From Embiotoca jacksoni (Eukaryota > Chordata > Actinopteri > Embiotocidae): DNA of 64,000 nucleotides. The notes beneath the pieces were generated by a model that saw nothing but the letters and a program-made list of their open reading frames with translations, was not told the DNA's origin and did not search any database. Below are positions 27,094-37,547 of this stretch, piece by piece. The translations under genes and the position numbers were made by a program. Where the stretch lies: the NCBI GenBank assembly GCA_022577435.1, contig JAKOON010000012.1, positions 8,363,412 through 8,427,411 of the forward strand. Direction: 5' to 3'. The stretch's first letter is position 1. The number at the start of each line of letters is the position of its first letter.

Positions 27094-27308
27094 CACATAA
27101 AATTCACTGACTGTTGTGGAAATATTAAAATGTGTGGCTGGTGGTAAGCAGTAAAGAGTGTACACAAAAAAAAATGGGTTTAAAGCTATTGCAACACACA
27201 AAACACATAAAATTCACTGATTGTTGTGGAAATATTAAAATATGTGGCTGGTGGTAAGCAGTAAAGAATGTACACACAAAAAAAAAAATGGGTTTAAAGC
27301 TATTGCAG
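27094..27308. repeat. Two-copy tandem duplication, about 105-110 bp units
   Basis: The segment starting ACACATAAAATTCACTGA at 27094 recurs starting about 27203, through GTGGCTGGTGGTAAGCAGTAA and GGGTTTAAAGCTATTGCA. The copies differ by a few substitutions and by the length of an A-run, so the duplication is fairly recent. It lies in the likely 3' UTR of upp1. Confidence 0.9.
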
Positions 27309-27394
27309 TACAACATGTTGTGAATATTTAACAACTTCCCAGAGAAGATACCCAGAACATGATGTATGATTACATACCAGAGAAACTGTTTCAC

Positions 27395-30204
27395 TCACCT
27401 ACATCCTGCCTTGCTTTTTAACTGCTTCTTAATGTAGTGGCCTACAAGGGTCTGAGGACGTTGTTGGTAACTGTGAAGAATGTCGTGAGAGCTGCTCATC
27501 TGATCCCCCTTCAGCCGATCCAGTAGTGTTACACAAACCACAGCCGCTTCACACAAGAAATGAACGTTAAAAATTCAGTAAGGTATCGAGGCAACATTCT
27601 TTTTTTGAGACACTCAAATATTAATGCTGATATTGTATTTTCTTACCTCGTAGGCCACTCAGTTTGCACATAGCAGCAAAGACCGATGATTCCATTTCAA
27701 TATTGCAGACTCCTGCTTCACTGGCTTTGTTGAGGTATTCCTGTTTATCCTTCTCAGTGTAGGAGCAGAAGGCACCATCCAAACGGGCTTGCCCTGGGTA
27801 TATGATCAGATAGAGAAGACACAAAGAAAGTCAGAGACCGTACATGTCGGCAAACAACATAGTGACTGACGCATCAATGCATCTGAAATCATACCTTCAT
27901 AGAAATCCAGTGTACACATGGTGTTGCCTATTACAGTCTCAAACTGGTTCAGCTCCTTGCTGCACTGCAACAGCTCCTCAGCCAAACTCGGGTCCAGATC
28001 AGTATTGCGCACCACCGTCTTCGCTAAGATCACCTGCTCGAACTTGGGCAGGAAGGTGGCATCCACAGACTGCTTGGTAACAACAACTGTACCAGGCTCA
28101 AGTCCTGAAAACCAAAAAGGACAAGCGAGATGAACACAAGAACAAACAAAACAAAACATGAAGTTGACTTTTACCTGCCCGCCTCAGTGTCATGCATTTT
28201 GTTGTATTCTCTGAGCCTTGCCATTAAAATGTGGTCAGATCTTCATCAAAGTTACAATCACGGACAAACACATTCTATTTGAACTAATAACACACAAACG
28301 TCTCACTTCTTCTTATCCATACGGAATACATCATTCATAGAGTAGGCTGGAAAAAGTATGTGAACCTCTGAGGGTGGTGTTGGCTGTGTGGGTTAGAGCT
28401 ACTTTGACTTTGAAAAAAACATTTTGAGTTTGCTATTTGCGAGAAACATCCACTGATTTGAAAGACGCTTCGCAAAAAGTGATCAACGGATGTTGATTTT
28501 CATAAATAGGCTTACCGATTCCACCCGACGTCCCAATGCGTATAATTGTAACATCTGTGCAATGTGCATGATGGAGGAGCTTTATTAGCTCATGCAACAT
28601 TATGGCAATTGACGGGATGCCCATCCCATGCTGCAAAATAAAACAGACACACAATTTTCACTTTCAAATGAGGGTCACTAAATACACAGAATTTAGACTT
28701 GTATTCCAACAAAATAATAAAATCATATGTGAGAATCTAATTAATAGTATTTTTTTTCTTACATACACTGACAGAGAGTATAGGGCCAATTTTGTACATG
28801 GCATAACGGTCCGTTCCAGCGCAGATATTTGGGTACTCAGATTTGGGGTCTTCCATGGTGAGCTCAGCAGCAATGTACTCGATGAATGCTTTCATTCTCC
28901 AGGGACTTCCCCCAACACACACAAACTAAAGCAAAGCACAAATTACATAAATGGTTGCTGAATAAAGACAATTACGGCGGGTTTAAATTTATCCATGAAT
29001 GTAATAAAATTCCTTACTTTGACGTCACCGAACATAGCTGGTAGGTCATGAGTTCCAGTTCCGAGACTGAAGTGGTAGAGGATGTCATCCTCCAGTGCTT
29101 CCAGGTGTGGGTTGTGCACACAGACAGGGCTTAAAGAGGTTTTAAAGAGATATTGAAGGGTGAGCGTAAACCAGGTAATCAGATTAAATTACCACATCTG
29201 TGCACATCATTTAATCATGCACTAAACATTTCGGATAAGTGGGCAGATGGCTGAAACCTGGTATTAACTAAATCTAAAAAACAAGTTGCCACTTGTGTTA
29301 GAGCCGTACCATTACTTAACTGTGTCTTCTGAGATTTTGAAATAAAACCCCGGGAATCTACTCAAATTAAAAATGAGACTTGCAACTGTAACGCAGTCTC
29401 TATTAGAGCCGTAACTAACGATTATTTTTGATTGATTCATCTGTCAATTATTTCTTGATTAATTCATTAGCTTTTTGTTCTTTAAAATGGTGAAAAATGT
29501 CAACTAGTGTTTTACAAAGCCCAAGATGCAGTCTAAATTGTATTGTTTTGTCCCAACCAACAGTCCACAAGCAGAAGATATTCAGTTTATTATCATAGAG
29601 GTCCAAGGACCTAAAACATGTTCACATTAAAGAAGCAGGATTATTTTAGTATTATTCATTCAAAAATGCCTAATAATGATAAATGTCTTATCTAAATAGT
29701 TGGCAATCCAACCAATCGATGAATCAACTAATTGTTGCAGGTGTATTTCAAACAAGACCCAGTGAAAAAGAGATTTGAAGCTGTCCGTTACATACATAAA
29801 CTCTAGTAACCAGTTTATTAGGCATTTGAACTACTGTAATCTAACAGCAGTCCTGCAATAAATCCTGTCTCCAAGAATGTTTAGCTTTGGTTGACTTTGT
29901 AACATTAAATCACACGTAGATTAAAACCAACAAGGTTGCATGCTTGGTATTTCACTGAATAAAAGAAAAGACTTTCCTTCCATAGAGGGAAAAAAAAAAA
30001 AAAAAAGCTCAAGGTCCTGATGTCCTGTCACACCCCGTAGCCCACTTCCTCATTCTCAATGAATCTTATAACACAACTGCAGTTGATGAGGCAACCGTGT
30101 CGAGCAATGCATACGTTTTTAAACGAATAGATTGGGATATTATTTTTGTCAGGAACTTCTCACCTGCTGCACGGAGCGCCTCGCTGGTCATGCCTCGGGT
30201 CCAT
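27395..30204 (-). CDS. upp1: Uridine phosphorylase (UPP1/UPP2 family)
   Basis: Seven coding exons on the minus strand: 30204-30164, 29129-29018, 28925-28767, 28630-28516, 28104-27895, 27793-27647 and 27546-27395; 311 residues against 310 for human UPP1. The enzyme cleaves uridine with phosphate to uracil and ribose-1-phosphate in pyrimidine salvage. Recognisable motifs in order: FGDVKFVCVGGSPWRMKAF (phosphate site), ICAGTDRYAMYK, the family signature SHGMGIPSIAIMLHEL, TIIRIGTSGGIG, TMCTLDFYEGQARLDGAFCS (uracil-binding Gln and Arg) and NIEMESSVFAAMC (ribose-binding Glu-Met-Glu). Motifs GLEPGTVV and CSYTEKDKQ favour UPP1, while LIKLLHHA is closer to UPP2, so the paralogue name is provisional. 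The stop TGA is embedded in AGGTGAGTG, which also matches a splice donor. A large intron (about 1 kb) follows the 14-residue first exon. Confidence 0.9.
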
Positions 30205-30605
30205 CTTCCTGGAAACAGCTGTGTCCGAGCAAAATGATTCAGTCACCACAACAAAACCTGCCTCTGGCGACACCTGAACAGTTACAACCAGTGACTCGGC
30301 GGTACGCTTAACCTCACAGGAATTAACCTGACATGAAACTCCTTTAGCAAAGTACCACAACATTTTGGAAATTACAAAAACCTCAACATACATACATACA
30401 TATCGCGCACACAGCACTTTATCGTACACAGAGGGGGGAGAAAAAAAAGAAGAAGAGACAATTAGCTCCATATTTACCTTCGAGATAAACCGACGGAGCA
30501 GTCGAAGCCAAAAAAGCTCAAAACACACACTACAGACGGATATTTGCACTCGAGAAGTTTCTCTTCGACCGCTCTTTCTAATAAATTAATTTCGCTTTCA
30601 ACATC

Positions 30606-30664
30606 TGACGTCGACACCGTAACGCGAAGAGCCGGCCCACGATGACGTAACGCTGGGTACGTCA
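30606..30664. promoter_or_regulatory. Cluster of three CRE-like sites upstream of upp1
   Basis: Three TGACGT/ACGTCA cores lie within 60 bp: TGACGTCG at 30606-30613, TGACGTAA at 30643-30650 and TACGTCA at 30658-30664, in a CpG-rich patch about 400 bp upstream of the upp1 start codon. CREB/ATF-type factors bind such cores. Clustering at this distance fits a promoter, but the transcription start is not known. Confidence 0.45.
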
Positions 30665-30867
30665 TAAGCGTCGGTCCTAACGAGGACTACACTCTGCACT
30701 GGGATGCAGGGTACTCGGCTTCGGTCACGTAGACGTGACCAAAGGCAGATGTGCAATTATTGTATTCACTGATCTCCGATGAGGTAACCATCATGACAAT
30801 CATGTGATTGCTGGCATAACATTTCATAAAACGATGTAGATTATATTTTAACATCGAAATTGTAAAC

Positions 30868-31533
30868 ACCAGAAGTGGAATGAGTACTGAGGTAAAAGTA
30901 CCAATTCAACAATGCAAAAATACTCCATTGCGAGCAAACGCTCAGCATGAAAGTTAGAGTACACAGGTAAACCACAAGTAGTTCAAGTATTTAAGTATTA
31001 GTTTGGTCCTCCTGACTGTTATAATATTATATATGACATAATTGAATAATTAACACCAAAGCATTAGTGTGTGAGCAGCATGTTACTGTTGTCGCTGCTG
31101 CAGGTGGAGCTAGTTTGAACTACTTCATATACAGGGGTCAGATTATTACTGGGAGAGGAAAAAAAACAAAGCTCTGATACACAAATGTGTTTTCAGTTTT
31201 TGTACTTTTTTATAATATTAGATTTTTGGTGAGATGTTGGATCATTCGAACATTTAATGAAGTATAATCCTGTGAGAAGTTTAGAGGGAATTTGGTGGTA
31301 CCGTTAACATCTCAAATGTGACCCTGACTACACACTGTTTTATTTAAGATGTCAGAAGCCAAAAAGGTTGTAAACAACTGGATTGATCTTTAACAATGTT
31401 GTATTTTAAAAGTTACATCATCCGTTGTGTAAAATATTTATCTCAAAAGTAACTAAAGCTGTCAGATAAATGTAGTGGACAAAGTAGCCTACTACATTTC
31501 CCTCCAAATATACCTAATTTCTTTCCACCACAG
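30868..31533. mobile_element. MITE-like short element of a common teleost family
   Basis: The segment opens with AGAAGTGGAATGAGTACTGAGG, keeps a GTAAAAGTACCAATTCAACAATG block, an internal GGTGGAGCTAGTTTGAACTA block, and closes with TTTCTTTCCACCACAG. The ends are roughly inverted copies of the GTGGTGGAAAGAAGT / ACTTCTTCCACCAC type. I recognise this layout from many teleost genomes as a non-autonomous DNA-transposon-like repeat. It encodes nothing and is diverged. Flanking target duplications could not be read with certainty. Confidence 0.55.
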
Positions 31534-31539
31534 AAAAAC

Positions 31540-32795
31540 ACTCTTAAAAACATCACTAGTGTTCCTCGAGAAACTCAATCACTCATGCTCATTTCCAGAC
31601 TATTGTTGTGTGCCATATCCGAGTTCAGGTACATTGAAGAAAGCTGAACAAGGTTAAAAGACTCAAATGCTTTAAGTACAGAATTTACTCAACAAAGTGT
31701 TTATATTGTCATACTATAATTGGACCATGGTTTTTCATGATTCCATTCGGACATACCTGCTGTATAGAATATCCTGTTCCCTGTAACTCGTAAAATAAAA
31801 TAAAAAGGTTAACCAAAGAAAGAGCTTCAACATGCGACAATGTTGATATATGACATGAAAAAAACAAAACACAATAGCTACATGATTCTCATTGTGAGAG
31901 GCCTTATGAGTTCATACATGCAGAAATTAGAATACAAGGTTTGGTGCTGTACAATTTAAGTGCATTCATCTTTTTATTGTGGATATGTTGCCAAACAACT
32001 GTATTATTGTTTATCAAGTCCAATATTCACCTGTTATTTCAGCTGTTTTCTCTACCAACTCCTGAGGGAAAATCTGGTTCTTAGCAGCTAGATGCTCCAG
32101 TAATGTTCAACAGCCACTTGTTGACTTTCTCATCCCTGATATAAATGCTGATATAGATGCTGCATAGTTCACATCATACAGTAGTTTTTCCACTTCAAAC
32201 AGCTGTGAGCTCAGGCTCGATTAGGTTGGTAAGAGCAGAGTTGTGGGCCTGAAAACTAAAAGCAATTTGCAGGAAGATGCTGAAATACTCCATATAACTG
32301 ATTGGTGGGTGATGATTGTGAGTGTGTTTGTCTCTACAAACACCGCAATTACACTCTTAAATGTAAAAAAAAGATCAATCTCTGCATTTTTGAATTACAT
32401 AAATACTAGTAAATGTCAATGTCCTATGCTCATGTCACCCCAATAAACTAATGACAAGCATCATTTCCACTGTCACTTCAGGTAGGGTTTCTTTAAATGA
32501 AACATTGGCACCACAGTTGAAAAGTATCCATACATTTTTTTATGTTTAGAACATATGTTTACACAATATAAATACTTCACTTCAGCCCAAATCTTACACA
32601 GCAGAAAATGTTAGAAAAAATGCAGTGCTCATGCATGAGCAAATAAAGTCAGGTTTAGTATTTTCAGAGGGTTATCAGAAAATCAAAGGGCTATCAGGCT
32701 CGTGCAAAATAACAAACATGCAAATCAAATGGTCAAGTTAAACAGAAGAAAAGCAAACACCACATACTTTGCAGTAAAAACTAAGACCTGTGCAA
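31540..32795. other. Intergenic region and likely c8orf88 3' UTR
   Basis: AT-rich sequence without coding exons. A minus-strand AATAAA (TTTATT in the plus strand near 31.97 kb) is a candidate polyadenylation site for c8orf88, about 830 nt past its stop. Nothing else definable was seen. Confidence 0.4.
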
Positions 32796-32800
32796 ATTTC

Positions 32801-35025
32801 TCAAGGCAAGTCAAGCCTTTCCACCATCCTGAAAACAGAAAAAGTTGGCAAGTTATTTTACACTGTTTATCAAAGTGACTTCTGAAAGCATCTTAACTTT
32901 GCTTCTGGTGGCTAAAATATTTGTACATAAAAAAATATATAGCTTTGTAAAAATGTACCTTTAGATTTATCCGAACTTCATTCTAATCATGATCTACACT
33001 GTGGAATTCGCTACAATATCAAAGGAGTTAGATAAAGTTAAAACTTAGTTTACATTATATAAAACTCACATTTCTTCTCTTCCCTTGTTCCACCTCATTT
33101 CATGCAGAGGATCTCTCTGTTCAAATAGTATAAAAATATTATTGAACAACACACTAACTTATATTTTAACCATTTAGTGATCATATCAAAATTAAATACA
33201 AACTTACTGCCTCGGTTAAGACGACAGGGTGCTCTGGCAAGAATTCCGGCCTCTTCTTGGCCTCAGGACAACTGGCCAGACCAATTAAAAAATCCTTTGT
33301 GTAACTTATTCTTCCTACAAATAAAAACAACATTATAAGATGTCAAATCGGGCAAATCCAAAAGAAGCCCGCCACTACTGTAATAACATCACTGCTAAAA
33401 GTAAACACATAAGTAGTACAAAAAGAGCGGCCTAAAATATATTGTTTTTTGGATGAAAGTGCGTTGGAAAAGTATCACTTTAGTTGAGAATGATAGATCC
33501 CGCACACTATTCTTGTACAACATCACAATGTATTGATTAGTAATGTTTCACTCCCCCTGGACCTTCATCAAGAGGATTTTCAACAGGTCTTCCAACTAAG
33601 ATCTTAAGTAGGTAATGCCACACCCAGTCTTTGTGCGCAGGTGTGGGACATATGAACAATCTTTAACATTATATTAGACACGTAAGACTAGGAAAAAAGG
33701 AACAAGTGAAACACCACAACACACATTTTTATATCTTAATATCACCATAATAAATGAGTTTAATCTTAAAACACTTTTGAGCATGACATCCCTTGGAATC
33801 TCATCATCCCATCCTTTTTTTTTGGAGGGGGGGGTACTGCAAATTAAATATCCAGTATACTTCTCTCTTCTGCAACATTGATGGAATTCTTATGAGAAGA
33901 GAGAAGTATACTGGATATTTAATTAGCAAACCTTATCATCCAAAGGAATGACTGATGAAATTCAATGGCATGTCTTACTCTTTGATCTTTGAGATTAAAC
34001 ACACCTATTTATAATGGGCTCAAGATACACATATTTATGATTGCACAACTTTAAATGTCTTATAATAGCTGTGAAGCCAATTTTTCATTAATTGAATTTG
34101 CAATTTCTGTGAATACTCTTTTCAATAGACATAACTATGTGTTGTGGTGTCTCACTTATCCCCTTTTTTTTCCTTGCCTTTGTCCTATGTGTGTAATAAA
34201 ATGTTACAGACTGTACACATTGTAAGAAACTTTGAAAATGCTCTTGACAAAGGTCCTGAAAGACCAAAACGCCAGTGACCAATGAACTGTGACGCTGAGC
34301 AGGAGTAATGTGTGGGATCCTTCTTTCTCTAGACTGATCCGAAATGCAGAAATTTCAATAGCTGTCATGTGTCGTGAGATCAACCAAGTTGTTTCTTACC
34401 TTTTTTGTGTTTGTTGAGGTTGACAATCTTGTAGAACTGCTCTATGTCCACATTTGTCTAGCAAGTGAAAATTTAAGAAGACAAGTTTAAGAAAGACTTG
34501 TCATCATGTATTTAGTCATTTTAATAAAAAAATGTGTGAGTCAGTAAGACTAAAACACTGAAGAGCAGAAATAATCAATCAATTAGTTGTTCGGAAGAAA
34601 TTTAAGAGGCAACCATTTTGGATAATGAGTAGAATTGTGCAAATAATTTATCATGCTTTTTATCATTATGAAGTGAACACTGTTGCGAGGACAAAACAAG
34701 CAACAGAAGACATTGTTGACACATCTTTTTTGACATTTTACACACATCCAAGTGAACACAATAATGATTATTATTCTCAAGCCAAATATAGTCTTCGGTG
34801 GGATTCCTTACCTCTTGATTCATCAGAGTTTGTGCACATGCAGCAGCGTTTATTTGGGGGTCTAGATGAGTAATACAAATCTGATGTGAGTCAACAATTA
34901 ATTGAAAACAATATATTTCAAACTGACACTATTGAGTACCTACCAATGTCAACATGGATGCAGCGGCGCAGGGGTCTCGCCGGCTCCAGGTGTCTAAGGA
35001 GGATTTTTCTCCTTGATACCTCCAT
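32801..35025 (-). CDS. c8orf88: C8orf88 orthologue, small eIF4E-binding-motif protein
   Basis: Six small coding exons on the minus strand: 35025-34944, 34861-34812, 34457-34400, 33314-33208, 33116-33070 and 32828-32801, giving 123 residues (human C8orf88 is 117). The start MEVSRRKILLRHLEPARPLR parallels the human ME...LxPARPxR start. Exon 4 encodes GRISYTKDFLIGLAS followed by KKRPEFLPEHPVVL, the best conserved block. Tyr68-x4-Leu73-Ile74 is the canonical YxxxxL-phi eIF4E-binding motif of 4E-BPs. Human C8orf88 has been described as an eIF4E-binding protein, so a role in translational control is likely. An acceptor directly before the ATG implies a non-coding first exon, perhaps ending at 36144 (donor ACCG|GTGAGG). 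The last exon is uncertain: without the final splice the protein would stop one codon after exon 5, at EEM. Confidence 0.82.
33496..34320. mobile_element. Short transposon-like element with long imperfect inverted ends, in a c8orf88 intron
   Basis: The first 80 bp (GATCCCGCACACTATTC ... GGACCTTCATCAAGAG) match the reverse complement of the last 80 bp (GATCCCACACATTACTC ... GGACCTTTGTCAAGAG) at roughly 60-65 percent by eye, with aligned conserved blocks. The roughly 825 bp unit has no coding frame, so it looks non-autonomous. It sits in the intron between coding exons 3 and 4 of c8orf88 and contains a perfect 30-bp inverted repeat at 33842-33924. The family is not recognised. Confidence 0.6.
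33842..33924. repeat. Perfect 30-bp inverted repeat with 23-nt loop
   Basis: Left arm 33842-33871 (AATTAAATATCCAGTATACT...) and right arm 33895-33924 are exact reverse complements over 30 nt, separated by 23 nt. RNA from either strand could form a long hairpin. It lies inside the transposon-like element at 33.50-34.32 kb but is far better conserved than that element's own ends, so it probably arose later. Confidence 0.95.
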
Positions 35026-35313
35026 TCTAGAGTCAGTAGGGTTCAAACATGTTTTAAGCCAACTAAATTCTACAAGGTTTCCTCTGAATATGTATATTTG
35101 ATAGTGTTGTATTGATACAAGCAGATAGTATCTACTAACGGTTCAATATATTACTTTGCAGTGTTTTTTTGCAAAGAAAAAGACACCTTCAGGTGTCCTG
35201 TAGGTGAAAAGCCAGGGTGATGTCAGGAAGTTTTACAACTCTGTCACTTGAGTTTGGGGAAGAGGAAGGGATCGCAATTTAAATGTGAGGCTTTAGGTGA
35301 GCGCTTCCAATTC

Positions 35314-35345
<32 letters not shown>

Positions 35346-37137
35346 AAGGATTAATTATCTGGATCAGAATGATCGTACATAAAATGACTCGTGATGCAAG
35401 TGGAATTATTTTGGAAAAAAATACAAAAATGCTCCAAAAACATAAGAGTAATCACTGATTTGTCCCAGGTTGACTGTAGCAGCAGAACAGCCAGCTAACT
35501 GTGGTCTGCCTTGTCTGTATATTATAGTTTTGCTGAATAAAGGAAAAAAAAAGAAAAGAAAAGCTAGCCTGCTGTGGGTTTTCAGACTGCAGAAACAATT
35601 TAAAACTTGGCCCCGTTAGCTTAACTGTACCAAATTAAGTTCTTATAAATAAACGATCTGTGATCTGTGGTGGAAAACATTTCCTGAAACCCTGTCTACT
35701 TCAATTGTCCACCCAAAAGGCAACTTTGGGTCACCATGTGCATCACTCTTGTGGCTCATTTTAACTGCGGTGATGGCAGGAGTCTGTGTAAAACCACAGA
35801 CTGGAAGATAACGACAAGCGGCTAAAAGTTGCCATCAGCGGTTGAGTTTAACATAAACAGTTTATTTAATGGTCAGGATTTGTACACCGACAAGCAGGTT
35901 CGTTTTTTATTTTTATTTTTTAACATGAACACAACAAAAACGAGACGGTTAACGTTGAGTTATGGATAACGTTACTTAACGACGATGGCTGGCACTCGCG
36001 CAATCAACGCCAACCGAAAAACACATGATTTTTACTATCTGTAGTAAACCCGGTGGGTTTGTATTATAAAGACATTACGTTTAATAATTTACCTTTAATT
36101 ATGTAAAGTTCCCTCGGCGTGGAGTCCTGCCTGATCACCTCACCGGTGTCATGCTATTCAAAGGAAAACTTTCCGGTTTACGACTTTCAAAATAAAAACT
36201 GAGCGTAACGTCACTCTCCCGTCAACATCATCAGACCATGACAGAAAGTAGTTTACACATTTTGCCACACGGTGTTTCTAACTAATATTTAAAGCTATAA
36301 ATTGTCTGTTTTATATACCATATGCAATAAAAAAAAAAATTAAAAAAAATTCAAAGTTGTAAAGGTGAGAAATCCTCAAATAAGAGGCTGGTTGGAAACA
36401 AGTTAAGTTAAAAAAAAAATAAATAAATAAAAAAAAAAGCTTTACATGACATCCTGTAGTAAATATGGGTTCACGATGTTTATCGTGCTCACTTAACAAA
36501 TATATTAAATGTAAAAATAGAGAGTACTGCACGTTTGTAAAGTTACATGCAAAATCCTTCAAATGCCAAGTAGTAAAAACTGATGCATCATTTGAAACTA
36601 CAGAAAATCTAATTTACTACTACTAAGGGTCAAATTTGACAAAATATGGACACCTTTTATATTAATTTTTCATAATCCCCAGTGTAAAAAATTGGAGGAA
36701 CTACAATTTCCTGAAGTGGAGTTAATTTGAAAACTTGTATTTTAAGCAAAGCATCTTTCGGAAGCTGATAAACAAAAACACCTTCATGAACATCAATCTA
36801 CTACATTTGAATGTCTTTCAAGGATTATGGCTTTATTTAAATACCCACAAATATAAAGGCATCACCACGCTCTGGCATCTGTGCAGTTCATTGCACTTAA
36901 TGGACCTTTTTTACGGTAGACATTTTTGCACCTTCACTGTGGGGAAAGCACAGGTGTATTGATGATGGCCACATTCCATTGAAGAGATGTCCTGCTTTTG
37001 TGCATGCTGGTTCAGTAATAGCCTGGTTCTACCAGACCATCGCTCACAGCTTCGGTTTTCTTTTCTGTGATTATAGTGTGGAAGCCCTGTTTACAATAAA
37101 GTTTGCTCAGATGAAAAAGTGACAATTCAAATGTTAT
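35026..37137. other. c8orf88 5' region, (AAC)n array and rbm12b 3' flank
   Basis: Holds an (AAC)n array at about 35.31-35.35 kb and a CpG-containing patch near 35.94-36.26 kb that is the best candidate for the c8orf88 promoter and non-coding exon 1 (possible donor at 36144). A segment near 37.02 kb (AGCCTGGTTCTACCAGACC) resembles one at 61.30 kb (AGCCTGGTGCCACCAGACC), suggesting a shared interspersed repeat. No coding exon is visible. Confidence 0.45.
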
Positions 37138-37143
37138 TTTATT
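37138..37143 (-). terminator. rbm12b polyadenylation signal
   Basis: TTTATT here reads AATAAA on the minus strand, about 405 nt beyond the rbm12b stop codon, next to a long A-tract on the plus strand. Confidence 0.45.
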
Positions 37144-37386
37144 AAAAAAAAAAAAAAAAAAAAAAAAAGTCACATTGAACAATCACCACAGATAAAAAAA
37201 TTTAAATGTACTGTACATTTTTCAAAAAGGAAAAAGAAAATCGGAGAATCAAATCTCAACTATTGCATAAAAAAAAAAAAAAAACTTAGTCAAGACTAAC
37301 CAGCCTAATAGAACTAAAAATGCAGTTAATAAAACCAATCTAAACTGACTGAATCAGAATCATAAAAGCCAAACCATGCTGCATTG

Positions 37387-37388
<2 letters not shown>

Positions 37389-37432
<44 letters not shown>
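37389..37432. repeat. Poly(A)/poly(T) tract in the rbm12b 3' UTR
   Basis: About 43 A on the plus strand, directly followed by a short AGCAGCAGC run. On the rbm12b strand it is a poly(T) tract about 115 nt after the stop codon. Homopolymer length in an assembly is unreliable. The Lys-rich open frame through it is an artefact. Confidence 0.9.
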
Positions 37433-37433
<1 letters not shown>

Positions 37434-37547
37434 AGCAGCAGCAAAGGCAGTTGCTTCTCTGAAATTATCTTGGTTTCAATTAACACATGCATATGTCCAA
37501 AGAACACTGCTAGGACATATTATGTGTCATGAAATGCCATGTCCCTT

